This document shows, piece by piece, positions 5,537-14,177 of a DNA stretch of 32,925 nucleotides (its first letter is position 1; every line of letters begins with the position of its first letter). This DNA is from Bacteroidales bacterium. Its GTDB lineage: Bacteria; Bacteroidota; Bacteroidia; Bacteroidales; UBA3663. Under the pieces are notes generated by a model that was not told the origin of the DNA, made no database searches, and saw only the letters and a list, made by a program, of their open reading frames with translations. The translations under genes were made by a program, and so were the position numbers. Location: the NCBI GenBank assembly GCA_016293065.1, contig JAEDEY010000016.1, forward strand, positions 1 through 32,925, written 5' to 3'.

Positions 5537-7966
5537 ATGAACATAAAAGACAAAATGAAACAGTTTGACCCGCTCGTAGAAGAACATAGTTCGTCACATA
5601 CTATGGTTATTCCCTTCTTCACCGAAGGTGTCGTTGACTCGAAATTGGACGAAAAGCGTTTTGATGCAAACAATCTGCCCATCATAGCATCGCGCGACGT
5701 TGTTCTCTTTCCAGGAATGACTACGCCAATCACCGTAGGTCGATCGAAATCTCTTAAAGTACTTGACATCGCACAGAAGCAACATTGCTATATCGGACTT
5801 TTCCTGCAAACTAACAACGACGAAGAACCGACGAAGAAGAATCTGTATGCCACAGGTTGTGTAGCCGAGGTATTGAAAGTCCTGCAGATGCCTGATGGCA
5901 CGATGAGCGCCATCCTGCAAGGCCGTCACATTGCACATCTCAACGAATTGACCAAGGAGATGCCATATCTCGTGGGCGACGTGACGCTGATAGATGAACA
6001 GCAGCCTCACCCAAAGAATAAAGAATACAAAGCCCTCGTAGGCTGTATCAAAGACGAGATACAGCAGATGGCTTCGTGTCAGGATAATACCTTGCCACCT
6101 GAGATATTGTTTGCATTGGCAAATTTCCCCGACTTTAACTTCATGACCACGTTCCTCTGTTCGACATTCCCGATGACGATTTCCGAACGACAGATGCTTC
6201 TCGAAGAAAACAATATTTTACGCCGTGTCAAGGATCTGCACGAGATTATCAGCAACCAGCTTCAATTCACACTGCTGAAAGACAAGATTAACCGGAGTAC
6301 AAACAAAGAATTGTCTGAACTTCAACGCAAGAACTATCTGTATTCGCAGATGCAAACCATCAAGGAGGAACTGGGTGAAGGTCAGAACGAAGAAATAGAC
6401 AAGCTGCTCGAGCAGATCAATGCCAAGAATCTGCCAGACTCGGTGATGAATATATTCCTTCGAGAAGTCAACAAACTGCAGAGAATGAACGAACAAGCGC
6501 CTGATTACAGTCCGCAGTTCAACTATCTGCGCACAATAGCCGACTTGCCTTGGGGTAAGGTGTCGAAGGACAACATGAGCCTCCAGAATGCCCGCAAGGT
6601 GCTCGACCACGATCATTACGGATTGGAGAAGGTCAAGGAGCGCATACTTGAACATCTGGCAGTGCTGAAACTGCGCGGTGACATGAAGGCTCCTATTCTC
6701 TGTCTCGTAGGCCCTCCGGGTGTAGGCAAGACATCGCTTGGCAAGAGCATAGCACGGGCACTGAAGCGCGAGTATGTGCGCGTCAGTTTCGGTGGACTCC
6801 ACGATGAATCAGAGATACGCGGACACCGAAAGACATATATCGGTTCACTCCCTGGACGCATCATTGGCGGATTACTCAAGGCTGGAACCGACAACCCAGT
6901 GTTCGTGCTCGACGAGATTGACAAGATTGGTGCTGACTTCAAGGGCGACCCTGCTTCGGCATTGCTCGAAGTGCTCGACCCAGAGCAGAACAACACCTTC
7001 CATGACAACTATCTCGACATAGACTATGACCTCTCGAAGGTGCTGTTCATCGCCACAGCCAACACACTTTCGACCATTGCCCCACCGCTTCGTGACCGAA
7101 TGGAGATCATCGAGCTGAGTGGCTACATCATGGAAGAGAAAGTCGAAATAGCCGAGCGTCATCTGTTGCCAAAGCAGAAAGAGGAACATGGACTGAAAGA
7201 CTCGAAGTTCTCTATCCCGAAGAAGGTTATGGCAGAGATTGTCGATCAATACACACGAGAGTCTGGTGTGCGTCTGCTCGACAAGAGCATTGCGAAGATC
7301 ATGCGTCGCATCGCATGGAAGACCGCAATGGATGAGACAGTGCCTGTCAAGTTGGCGTCATCTGACCTCGAAGAATTCCTCGGCAAGCCAATGTTCGACC
7401 CAGATAAGTATGAGGGTAATCAATACTATGGTGTGGTAACAGGACTTGCTTGGACATCGGTGGGTGGCTGCATCCTCTATGTAGAGTCGTCGCTCAGCAA
7501 GGGCAAGGGCGAGAAACTCACGCTGACAGGCAACCTTGGCGATGTGATGAAAGAGTCGGCTGCCCTGGCATATCAATACATCAAGTCACATGCCGCCGAA
7601 CTTGGCATCTCGCAAGACGACATTGACAACCATAACGTTCATATTCACTGTCCTGAAGGTGCTACACCAAAGGACGGTCCGTCGGCAGGTATCACTATGG
7701 TGACTTCGTTAGCTTCGACATTCACACATCGCAAGGTGCGCGAACGCGTGGCAATGACAGGTGAGATTTCCCTTCGCGGACGTGTATTGCCTATCGGGGG
7801 CGTCAAGGAGAAGATTCTTGCAGCCAAACGTGCCGGCATCACCGATCTCGTGCTCTGTGAGGATAACCGCAAGGACGTTGAAGAAATCAATGAAAAGTAT
7901 CTTTCCGGCCTGAAATTCCACTATTTCAGAAATATCAAAGACGTGCTCGACTACGTTTTGCTTTAA
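5537..7966 (+). CDS. lon: ATP-dependent endopeptidase Lon
   Basis: Lon degrades misfolded and regulatory proteins in the cytoplasm, using ATP to unfold them. Domains in order: the N-terminal substrate-binding LON domain (about residues 45-245), a helical linker, the AAA+ module with Walker A GPPGVGKT at 392-399 and the Walker B run VFVLDEIDK, then the C-terminal protease domain with the Ser-Lys dyad at S716 (in DGPSAG) and K757 (in GGVKEK). At 809 aa it matches Lon family size, with all catalytic residues intact. A second ATG at 5555 is an alternative start. It is preceded by a consensus promoter and followed after 42 bases by the antiporter gene. Confidence 0.98.
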   Translation: MNIKDKMKQFDPLVEEHSSSHTMVIPFFTEGVVDSKLDEKRFDANNLPIIASRDVVLFPGMTTPITVGRSKSLKVLDIAQKQHCYIGLFLQTNNDEEPTKKNLYATGCVAEVLKVLQMPDGTMSAILQGRHIAHLNELTKEMPYLVGDVTLIDEQQPHPKNKEYKALVGCIKDEIQQMASCQDNTLPPEILFALANFPDFNFMTTFLCSTFPMTISERQMLLEENNILRRVKDLHEIISNQLQFTLLKDKINRSTNKELSELQRKNYLYSQMQTIKEELGEGQNEEIDKLLEQINAKNLPDSVMNIFLREVNKLQRMNEQAPDYSPQFNYLRTIADLPWGKVSKDNMSLQNARKVLDHDHYGLEKVKERILEHLAVLKLRGDMKAPILCLVGPPGVGKTSLGKSIARALKREYVRVSFGGLHDESEIRGHRKTYIGSLPGRIIGGLLKAGTDNPVFVLDEIDKIGADFKGDPASALLEVLDPEQNNTFHDNYLDIDYDLSKVLFIATANTLSTIAPPLRDRMEIIELSGYIMEEKVEIAERHLLPKQKEEHGLKDSKFSIPKKVMAEIVDQYTRESGVRLLDKSIAKIMRRIAWKTAMDETVPVKLASSDLEEFLGKPMFDPDKYEGNQYYGVVTGLAWTSVGGCILYVESSLSKGKGEKLTLTGNLGDVMKESAALAYQYIKSHAAELGISQDDIDNHNVHIHCPEGATPKDGPSAGITMVTSLASTFTHRKVRERVAMTGEISLRGRVLPIGGVKEKILAAKRAGITDLVLCEDNRKDVEEINEKYLSGLKFHYFRNIKDVLDYVLL

Positions 7967-8008
7967 TTCGTTTCGGAGGGAAGATATTAGAAGATAAAGA
8001 AGAGAACA

Positions 8009-10279
8009 ATGATACATGATCTTGGCATAATAATGCTGACAGCTGGCATTGTCAGTATTTTGTTTAAGTTTCTGAAACAGCCAGTCGTGCTTGGTTACCT
8101 TGTAGCCGGATTGCTTGTCGGACCCTATGTATGTGGTTCGGCATGGATCAACGACATCGAAAGTGCAGAACACTGGGCAGAGATCGGTATGATCTTCCTT
8201 CTTTTCTCGATGGGCTTGGAGTTCTCGTTCAAGAAACTGCTTCAAGTTGGTTCGACCGCCATCGTGGGCTGTCTCACCATCGTGATAGGCATGATGACCA
8301 CAGGTTTCCTCGTCGGCCGAATGCTTGGTTTCAACGAGATGAATGCCCTTTTTCTGGGCGGTATGCTCTGTATGTCATCGACCACCATTGTGTTCAAGGC
8401 TCTCGACGACATGGGATTGCGCCAGCAGAAATTTGCGGGCATCTCGCTTGGCATACTTGTGGTCGAAGACCTCTTTGCCGTAGTGCTCATGGTGCTTCTG
8501 GCATCGGTGGCGGTCAAGCAGAGCTTTGAAGGCGGAGAGATGGCATGGCAGCTGGGCAAGCTTTTGGCATATCTTATTCTGTGGTTTGTGTCGGGCATCA
8601 TGATCATACCGACATTGTTCAAAATCTGTAGGCGTTATCTCAACGACGAGACGATGACCATATTGTCGCTCGGACTCTGTCTTGGCATGGTGCTCCTTGC
8701 CATTGGAGCTGGATTCAGCGCGGCACTCGGAGCGTTCGTCATGGGAAGCATCCTTGCCGAAACCATCGAAGCAGAACGTGTAGAGCGACTCATGAGCCCA
8801 ATCAAGAATATGTTCGGTGCTATCTTCTTCACTTCTGTGGGAATGATGATCGATCCTGCCTTGCTTGGCAAATACTGGTTGCCAATCACCGTGATCAGTT
8901 TCATTGTGATAGCGGGACAGATCATCTTTGCTTCGCTTGGCGTGCTGCTTTCGGGTCAGCCACTGAAGACTGCCATGCAGACAGGCTTCACCTTGGTTCA
9001 GGTAGGAGAGTTCAGCTTCATCCTTGCTCAGTTTGGCGAAAGCATAGGTGTGACCGAGAAATATCTCTATCCAGTGATAGTGGCTGTTTCGGTCATCACC
9101 ACCTTCCTTACACCTTACATCATCAAGTTGTCTGTTCCTGCCTACGAGAAAGTACACAAGAGCCTGCCACGAAGGGCGAGAATCATGCTCGAACAATATG
9201 CCCGCAGCAAGAACACCATTACTCAGAACAGTGACCTGAGCATACTGATAAGGAAATTTGTGGTTACTGCCGCCATATATATCATCCTCACGATATTTGT
9301 CATGGTGATCTATTTCAGCTACCTCTCAGCTCCATTTGTCGAAGCAATCAATGCCATGTTGCCCGAAGAAATAGACTGGGTGGGCAGATTTGTCGCTTTG
9401 GGCGTGCTGCTCAGTGTCCTATCGCCATTCATTTACAAAATAGCCACTAAGCACATCCGCAGTCAGGAAGCAAAATCGGTATGGAACAGTGGAGGCATAC
9501 GCAGAGGTTATGTAGTGGCAATGTCGCTTTTGCGTTTCATCATCTGTACGATCATTGTGATCTATTGCATACAGTATTATTTCGCTTATACCTACGGTGT
9601 TCTCGTCGTATGCTCGGTCAGCATCGTGTCTTTGATTTTCTTCTCGACCAAAGTTAGAAACTCGTCGAAGAAGATTGAAGAACGATTCATGAACAATCTC
9701 AATGCTCGCGAGAAAGCGCAGGACAACAATCGTTTTGTGCGCAAGGACTTCGAAAACGAACTGCTCAATCACGATCTTCATATTGCCGACTTCGAACTGC
9801 CTGTCACATCAAGCTACTGCGGAAAGATGCTCATGGAATTAGGCCTGCGCAATGTGTCGGGCATCAATATCGTGCGCATAATACGTGAAGGTCGCGACAT
9901 CAATGTGCCTGGCGGACGCGAACGGTTGTTCCCTCACGACATCATCGTGGTGGCAGGCACCGACAAGCAGATTGAGGAGTTTAAGCGATGGCTCGAAAAG
10001 GGTGAGACAATCAAGGAAGACGGAATGAACATCATTCGACAGCGTATTCCTTTCACCCTCGAGCAATTCACCATCACAGCCTCGATGCCATTCTGCGGCA
10101 AGACGCTTGCAGAGTCGCACATCAAGGAGAAAGCCCAATGTGCAGTGCTTGGCATTGAGCATGAAGGCAAAACAGTCATGAACCCTGATGCCAATATCCT
10201 TCTGCTCGAAGGCGATAATGTGATACTGTGTGGCGAGGCTCCAAGAATTCAGAAGCTCTTAGAGCACATCACATCTTAA
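8009..10279 (+). CDS. CPA2-family monovalent cation:proton antiporter with C-terminal RCK/TrkA-C domains
   Basis: This inner-membrane transporter resembles KefB/KefC-type and other CPA2 exchangers. About 12 hydrophobic helices fill residues 1-385, beginning LGIIMLTAGIVSILFKF and including the LVVEDLFAVVLMVL segment with the conserved paired acidic residues. After a hydrophilic link (RARIMLEQYARSK) come about four further helices (roughly 410-540). The soluble C-terminus carries two TrkA-C-like regulatory modules (about 590-665 and 680-755). There is no obvious Rossmann-type TrkA-N/RCK-N nucleotide-binding domain. Whether it moves K+ or Na+ cannot be told. At 756 aa it is longer than KefB (about 600). 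It lies 42 bases after lon and 14 before rlmH, so probably in one operon. Confidence 0.9.
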   Translation: MIHDLGIIMLTAGIVSILFKFLKQPVVLGYLVAGLLVGPYVCGSAWINDIESAEHWAEIGMIFLLFSMGLEFSFKKLLQVGSTAIVGCLTIVIGMMTTGFLVGRMLGFNEMNALFLGGMLCMSSTTIVFKALDDMGLRQQKFAGISLGILVVEDLFAVVLMVLLASVAVKQSFEGGEMAWQLGKLLAYLILWFVSGIMIIPTLFKICRRYLNDETMTILSLGLCLGMVLLAIGAGFSAALGAFVMGSILAETIEAERVERLMSPIKNMFGAIFFTSVGMMIDPALLGKYWLPITVISFIVIAGQIIFASLGVLLSGQPLKTAMQTGFTLVQVGEFSFILAQFGESIGVTEKYLYPVIVAVSVITTFLTPYIIKLSVPAYEKVHKSLPRRARIMLEQYARSKNTITQNSDLSILIRKFVVTAAIYIILTIFVMVIYFSYLSAPFVEAINAMLPEEIDWVGRFVALGVLLSVLSPFIYKIATKHIRSQEAKSVWNSGGIRRGYVVAMSLLRFIICTIIVIYCIQYYFAYTYGVLVVCSVSIVSLIFFSTKVRNSSKKIEERFMNNLNAREKAQDNNRFVRKDFENELLNHDLHIADFELPVTSSYCGKMLMELGLRNVSGINIVRIIREGRDINVPGGRERLFPHDIIVVAGTDKQIEEFKRWLEKGETIKEDGMNIIRQRIPFTLEQFTITASMPFCGKTLAESHIKEKAQCAVLGIEHEGKTVMNPDANILLLEGDNVILCGEAPRIQKLLEHITS

Positions 10280-10293
10280 CATCTTCACACCTC

Positions 10294-10767
10294 ATGCGCA
10301 TACAAGTAATGTTCGTAGGCAAGACTACAGGAAAGCTCTTTCAGGAGGCGATTTCCGACTATCAGCAGCGGTTGACTCATTATGTGCCGTTTGCGATTGA
10401 GGAAGTGCCAGATCTGAAGAACACAAAGAACCTGACAGAAGAACAGCAGAAGGAAAAAGAAGCCGATATAGTGCTTGACCGCTTGCAGCCTGGCGACGTG
10501 CTTGTGCTGCTCGACGAAAGGGGCAAGGAGTTTACATCGCGCGAATTCAGCACGTTCCTCGAAAACAAAATGCAGACAGTCAGCAAGCGTCTTGTGCTTC
10601 TGATTGGCGGTCCCTATGGTTTCTCACAGCGGATATACGATGCTGCTCAAGGCAAGATCTCGCTGTCGAAGATGACATTCAGCCACCAGATGGTAAGGCT
10701 TTTCCTTGTCGAACAGATTTACCGTGCGTTTACGATAATGAGAGGTGAACCATATCATCATGATTAA
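10294..10767 (+). CDS. rlmH: 23S rRNA (pseudouridine(1915)-N3)-methyltransferase
   Basis: RlmH is a SPOUT-class enzyme that methylates pseudouridine 1915 in helix 69 of 23S rRNA on the assembled ribosome. The knotted SAM-binding region shows LIGGPYGFS (residues 103-111) and the C-terminal SLSKMTFSHQMVRLFLVEQ (123-141), ending in YRAFTIMRGEPYHHD; both are hallmarks of the family. The ATG at 10294 gives 157 aa, the usual length; an ATG at 10228 would add 22 residues overlapping the antiporter gene and is rejected. It starts 14 bases after the antiporter stop, consistent with co-transcription from the lon side. Confidence 0.97.
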   Translation: MRIQVMFVGKTTGKLFQEAISDYQQRLTHYVPFAIEEVPDLKNTKNLTEEQQKEKEADIVLDRLQPGDVLVLLDERGKEFTSREFSTFLENKMQTVSKRLVLLIGGPYGFSQRIYDAAQGKISLSKMTFSHQMVRLFLVEQIYRAFTIMRGEPYHHD

Positions 10768-10783
10768 ATGTTTGGTGAATAGG

Positions 10784-10799
10784 CGGGAGTTGTCTCCCG
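10784..10799 (+). other. Short hairpin between rlmH and ispE
   Basis: CGGGAG (10784-10789) pairs with CTCCCG (10794-10799) around TTGT. No T-run follows, so it is a poor terminator; it may be a weak attenuator or mRNA-processing element. Confidence 0.35.
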
Positions 10800-10827
10800 T
10801 TGGCTACTATTAACTTCTTTATATATT

Positions 10828-11646
10828 ATGCTCAAATTTCCTCATGCCAAGATAAATTTAGGTCTGTTTGTGACCCGCAAGTTGGAGAACGGTTATCATG
10901 TGCTCCAGACATTATTCTATCCAATCGACTGGTGCGACGCTGTAGAGATCATTGCAGAAGGTGAGCCTGGAGAATGCAAGATCGTGATGAGCGGCATAGC
11001 CATCGACGGAGACCCTGAGAGCAATCTCTGTGTCAGGGCCTATCGCCGGTTGCAGAAGTTGTTCCCTGAACTGCCAGGATGCACCATCTATCTGAAGAAA
11101 ATAGTGCCATTCGGCGCGGGTCTTGGAGGAGGTTCGTCAGATGGCGCACACGTACTGCTGATGCTGCGCGAGATGTTCGGTCTTGACATCAGCGATGCTG
11201 ACCTCGAAAAAGAAGCTGCCGCCATGGGAGCAGATTGTGCATTCTTCTGTCGCAAGGGAGCGCAGTACTGCGAAGGTATCGGTTCGGAACTTGAGCCTTA
11301 TCCTCTTTCTCTTAGCGGAAAGACCATACTGGTAGTGAAACCGCCATTTGGTGTAAGCACCAAGGAGGCATATTCGAATGTCAAGCCCGTGAAGCCAGAG
11401 GTGCCGCTGCATGAATTGCTCAAGAAACCTGTGGAGGAGTGGAAAGACAGCATTGTCAATGACTTTGAGAAATCGGTCTTCCCTTTGCATCCCGAACTTG
11501 CCATGGTCAAGCAGTCGCTATATGACCATGGAGCTGTCTATGCATCAATGTCGGGTTCGGGTTCGGCATTGTTTGGCATCTTCGACCACGTTCCAGAAGA
11601 CTATGAGAACTGGTTTGGCGAAGGTTATGAAGTGCATAAAGGCTGA
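10828..11646 (+). CDS. ispE: 4-(cytidine 5'-diphospho)-2-C-methyl-D-erythritol kinase
   Basis: IspE phosphorylates CDP-methylerythritol, a middle step of the non-mevalonate (MEP) route to isoprenoids. It is a GHMP kinase. The substrate-side start HAKINLGL is at residues 6-13, the glycine-rich ATP loop PFGAGLGGGSSDGA at 94-107 (catalytic Asp in SSDG, D105), and the C-terminal MSGSGSALFGIF motif is also present. Length 272 aa is within the family range. It starts 60 bases after rlmH, with a small hairpin between. A sigma-54-like element begins directly behind its stop codon, marking the likely end of this transcription unit. Confidence 0.96.
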   Translation: MLKFPHAKINLGLFVTRKLENGYHVLQTLFYPIDWCDAVEIIAEGEPGECKIVMSGIAIDGDPESNLCVRAYRRLQKLFPELPGCTIYLKKIVPFGAGLGGGSSDGAHVLLMLREMFGLDISDADLEKEAAAMGADCAFFCRKGAQYCEGIGSELEPYPLSLSGKTILVVKPPFGVSTKEAYSNVKPVKPEVPLHELLKKPVEEWKDSIVNDFEKSVFPLHPELAMVKQSLYDHGAVYASMSGSGSALFGIFDHVPEDYENWFGEGYEVHKG

Positions 11647-11654
11647 CAAAATAG

Positions 11655-11669
11655 ATGACAATTTGTCAT
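11655..11669 (+). promoter_or_regulatory. Palindromic operator-like site upstream of grpE
   Basis: ATGACA (11655-11660) and TGTCAT (11664-11669) form a perfect inverted repeat with a 3-base centre. Its right arm ends on the first base of the sigma-54-like element, the right spacing for a regulator contact, though no cognate regulator is known. Confidence 0.4.
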
Positions 11670-11684
11670 GGCATCGTTTTTGCA
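11669..11684 (+). promoter_or_regulatory. Sigma-54-like (-24/-12) promoter for the grpE operon
   Basis: TGGCA at 11669-11673 and TTGCA at 11680-11684 place GG and GC exactly 10 bases apart, the defining sigma-54 spacing. The 75-base gap contains no TAnnTTTG box. Transcription would start about 12 bases downstream of the GC, near 11695, leaving a short leader before the ATG at 11722. Confidence 0.5.
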
Positions 11685-11721
11685 TATATTTTTTTGAAAA
11701 TAATAAATACATATATATAAT

Positions 11722-12315
11722 ATGAATACTCAAGAAGAAAAAATTGAAGAACAGCAGAAGACTGAACAGGAGGTTCAGACTGATACAACCGAGACTCAGG
11801 AACAGTCAGCAGAAGACTCGACAGAAGCTAAGGTTGAAGAAGTGAAGGAAGTGACACCCGAAGAGCAGATTGAGGAGTTGCAGAAGCAGCTCGCTGCACA
11901 GAAGGATGCTTACCTGCGTCTGATGGCCGATTTCGACAATTTCCGCAAGAATACTCTCCGTGACAAGCAGAACCTGTTGAAATATGGAGGTGAGGATGCA
12001 TTCAAGAAGTTGCTTCCGGTGATTGATGATTTTGAACGTGCAATCGACCACATGGAGAAGAGCGACGACATCAACAGCTTGCGAGAAGGTGTCAACCTGA
12101 TATACAGCAAGTTCAAGACATATCTTGAGCAGAATGAACTCACAGTCATTCCTGCCGATATGGGCGAAACCTTCGACGAAAACATACACGATGCTATGAC
12201 TCTTTTCCCTGCTCCAACACCAGAGCTCAAGGGTAAGATTGTGGATTGTGTAACCAAGGGCTACAAACTGAAGGATAAGGTGATCCGATTCGCAAAGGTT
12301 GTAGTTGGCCAATAA
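11722..12315 (+). CDS. grpE: Nucleotide exchange factor GrpE
   Basis: GrpE drives ADP release from DnaK during the chaperone cycle. The 197-aa product has a low-complexity acidic, Gln/Glu/Thr-rich N-terminus (residues 1-50), a long coiled-coil region (EEQIEELQKQLAAQKDAYLR) leading into ADFDNFRKNTLRDKQ, and a C-terminal beta-rich domain with VIPADMGETFDENIHDAM and a final YKLKDKVIRFAKVVV, all typical of GrpE. It is the first gene after the sigma-54-like element and is followed 11 bases later by the J-domain gene, so the co-chaperones are made together. dnaK is not in the window. Confidence 0.97.
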   Translation: MNTQEEKIEEQQKTEQEVQTDTTETQEQSAEDSTEAKVEEVKEVTPEEQIEELQKQLAAQKDAYLRLMADFDNFRKNTLRDKQNLLKYGGEDAFKKLLPVIDDFERAIDHMEKSDDINSLREGVNLIYSKFKTYLEQNELTVIPADMGETFDENIHDAMTLFPAPTPELKGKIVDCVTKGYKLKDKVIRFAKVVVGQ

Positions 12316-12326
12316 TTATTTAATTT

Positions 12327-13361
12327 ATGGCAACAAAACGTGACTATTATGAGGTGCTTGGCCTGACAAAGGGAGCAAGTGCCGACGAAATCAAGAAAGC
12401 CTACCGAAAGTTGGCTCTGAAATGGCATCCTGACAAATGGAGTCAGGCTTCGGATGCAGAGAAAAAGAATGCCGAAGCCAACTTCAAGGAGGTTGCCGAG
12501 GCATACGACGTGCTGAGCGACGACAACAAACGTGCGCGTTATGATCAGTTCGGTCATGCCGGAATGGGCGGTGCCGGTGGCTTTGGCGGCGGAGCAGGAG
12601 GCTTTGATGGCGCTGGATTTGACCCATTTGACATCTTCAACCAGTTCTTTGGAGGTGCAGCAGGCGGATTCAGCAGCAGTGGCCGTGGCGGTAGCCGCAC
12701 ATATACGTTCAACGGCGGAGACCCTTACATGGGCTTCGGTCCTGATGGCATATTCGGAAACTTTGGCGGACGACGCAAAACCAAAGGAGCCGACCGCAGA
12801 ACCACTGTTAAGCTCACACTCCAGGAGATTGCGACGGGCGTGACCAAGAAGGGAAAGATCCAGGGCGAAGATATTTCGTTCACAATCCCTGCAGGCGTGC
12901 TCGACGGACAGCAGCTTAAGCTTTCGGGCAAGGGTTACCCATCGCAGGTTCAGGGCGGACAACCTGGCGACCTGATTATCACCATCGAGGAGATTCCAGA
13001 CAAGGAACTGCTTCGTGACCACGACGACCTCGTCTATAACCTTCTAATCGACTTCCCTACAGCAGCACTTGGCGGACCTGTAGAAATTCCTACACTCAAC
13101 GGACGAGTGCGCATAAACATCCCCGCAGGTACCCAACCTGGCAAGATGCTTCGTCTGAAGGGCAAGGGTATGCCTTCGTCGGGAGGTTATGGTACAGGCG
13201 ACTTGCTCGTCAACATTCTTGTATATGTGCCAGAGAACCTTTCGGATAAAGAAAAGAAGGCAATCGAAAACTTCCGCGACTCAGCTCACTTCAAGACTGA
13301 CGAAGACAAACGCGAGTGTCTTTTCAGCCGCTTGAAGTATTTGTTCACCAAACACGACTAA
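12327..13361 (+). CDS. dnaJ: DnaJ-type chaperone without zinc finger (class II J protein)
   Basis: The J domain occupies residues 5-72 with the HPD motif that stimulates DnaK at 34-36. A long Gly/Phe-rich region follows (about 75-150: GGFGGGAGGF, FDPFDIFNQFF). Then the two C-terminal substrate-binding beta domains are present, with LQEIATGV, IPAGVLDGQQLKLSGKG and IPAGTQPGKMLRLKGKG. None of the four CxxCxGxG zinc-finger repeats of classical DnaJ is present; the only cysteine is near the C-terminus (in RECLF). The 344-aa length fits class II (CbpA/DnaJB-like) proteins. Its place directly after grpE is where classical dnaJ is usually found, so it probably is the main DnaK partner of this operon. 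Confidence 0.93.
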   Translation: MATKRDYYEVLGLTKGASADEIKKAYRKLALKWHPDKWSQASDAEKKNAEANFKEVAEAYDVLSDDNKRARYDQFGHAGMGGAGGFGGGAGGFDGAGFDPFDIFNQFFGGAAGGFSSSGRGGSRTYTFNGGDPYMGFGPDGIFGNFGGRRKTKGADRRTTVKLTLQEIATGVTKKGKIQGEDISFTIPAGVLDGQQLKLSGKGYPSQVQGGQPGDLIITIEEIPDKELLRDHDDLVYNLLIDFPTAALGGPVEIPTLNGRVRINIPAGTQPGKMLRLKGKGMPSSGGYGTGDLLVNILVYVPENLSDKEKKAIENFRDSAHFKTDEDKRECLFSRLKYLFTKHD

Positions 13362-13395
13362 GGATCACAATTCCTTTTTCGACAAAAGATAACAG

Positions 13396-14163
13396 ATGGC
13401 AAAAAACAAACTTGCGAAATTTGCAGAGATGGCACAGTACCCGAATGTGTTCCAATACTCGTTCGAGCAGTTGCAGGAGACAGGCTTCCCGATGAAAGGC
13501 CGCTGGCATCAGGACTACTTTCACAACGATAACCCAATCGTAGTGGAATTGGGTTGCGGACGTGGAGAATACACCGTAGGACTCGCCAAGGAGTTTCCAG
13601 ACAAGAACTACATCGGCATAGATATCAAAGGAGCGCGTATGCACATGGGCGCAACAGAAGCAATCGAGAAGGGCTTGAACAATGTGGCTTTCGTGCGAAC
13701 ACACATCGAGTTCCTCACTTCATTCTTTGCCCCAGGTGAATTGTCGGAGATCTGGATTACATTTGCTGACCCACAGATGAAGAAGGTCAACAAGCGACTG
13801 ACATGCACCATGTTCATGAACCGCTATTCGCAAGTGCTTGCCGATGGCGGAATAGTGCATCTCAAGAGCGACTCGAATTTCCTCGTGACCTATACAGAGG
13901 AGATGGCAAAAGCCAACGGATTGAATATTCTTGCTTCGACCCACGACCTCTATCACGATGATGTAGCATCAGACATTGCCGCTTTGCGCAATATTCAGAC
14001 CTACTACGAGAGCCAATGGTTAGGTCGTGGCATTTCGATTAAGTATCTCGCATTGCAAATCGAGAAACGCGACAACTGGATTGAACCTGACGTAGAGATT
14101 GAACTCGACTCTTATCGTTCGTACGGACGAGAGAAACGAAGCGAACTCTTTTCGCATATTTAA
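13396..14163 (+). CDS. trmB: tRNA (guanine(46)-N7)-methyltransferase
   Basis: TrmB makes m7G46 in the variable loop of tRNAs. The SAM-binding motif ELGCGRGEYT lies at residues 51-60 and is followed by the family run KNYIGIDIKGARMHMGA; the later EIWITFADPQMKK is the TrmB-specific substrate motif (usually FPDPWPKK, here ADPQMKK). Length 255 aa is normal. It starts 34 bases after the J-protein gene and ends 14 bases before the Mrp gene, so it belongs to the same plus-strand run. Confidence 0.93.
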   Translation: MAKNKLAKFAEMAQYPNVFQYSFEQLQETGFPMKGRWHQDYFHNDNPIVVELGCGRGEYTVGLAKEFPDKNYIGIDIKGARMHMGATEAIEKGLNNVAFVRTHIEFLTSFFAPGELSEIWITFADPQMKKVNKRLTCTMFMNRYSQVLADGGIVHLKSDSNFLVTYTEEMAKANGLNILASTHDLYHDDVASDIAALRNIQTYYESQWLGRGISIKYLALQIEKRDNWIEPDVEIELDSYRSYGREKRSELFSHI

Positions 14164-14177
14164 TTAAATAATAGATA

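Noticed and set aside
8375..9196. 273-codon minus-strand open frame inside the antiporter gene
   Set aside because: The composition (many His, Asp, Arg) is typical of an antisense shadow of membrane-protein codons.
12261..13022. 253-codon minus-strand open frame opposite grpE/dnaJ
   Set aside because: Antisense shadow; Ala- and Cys-rich stretches arise from the Gly/Phe-rich J-protein codons.
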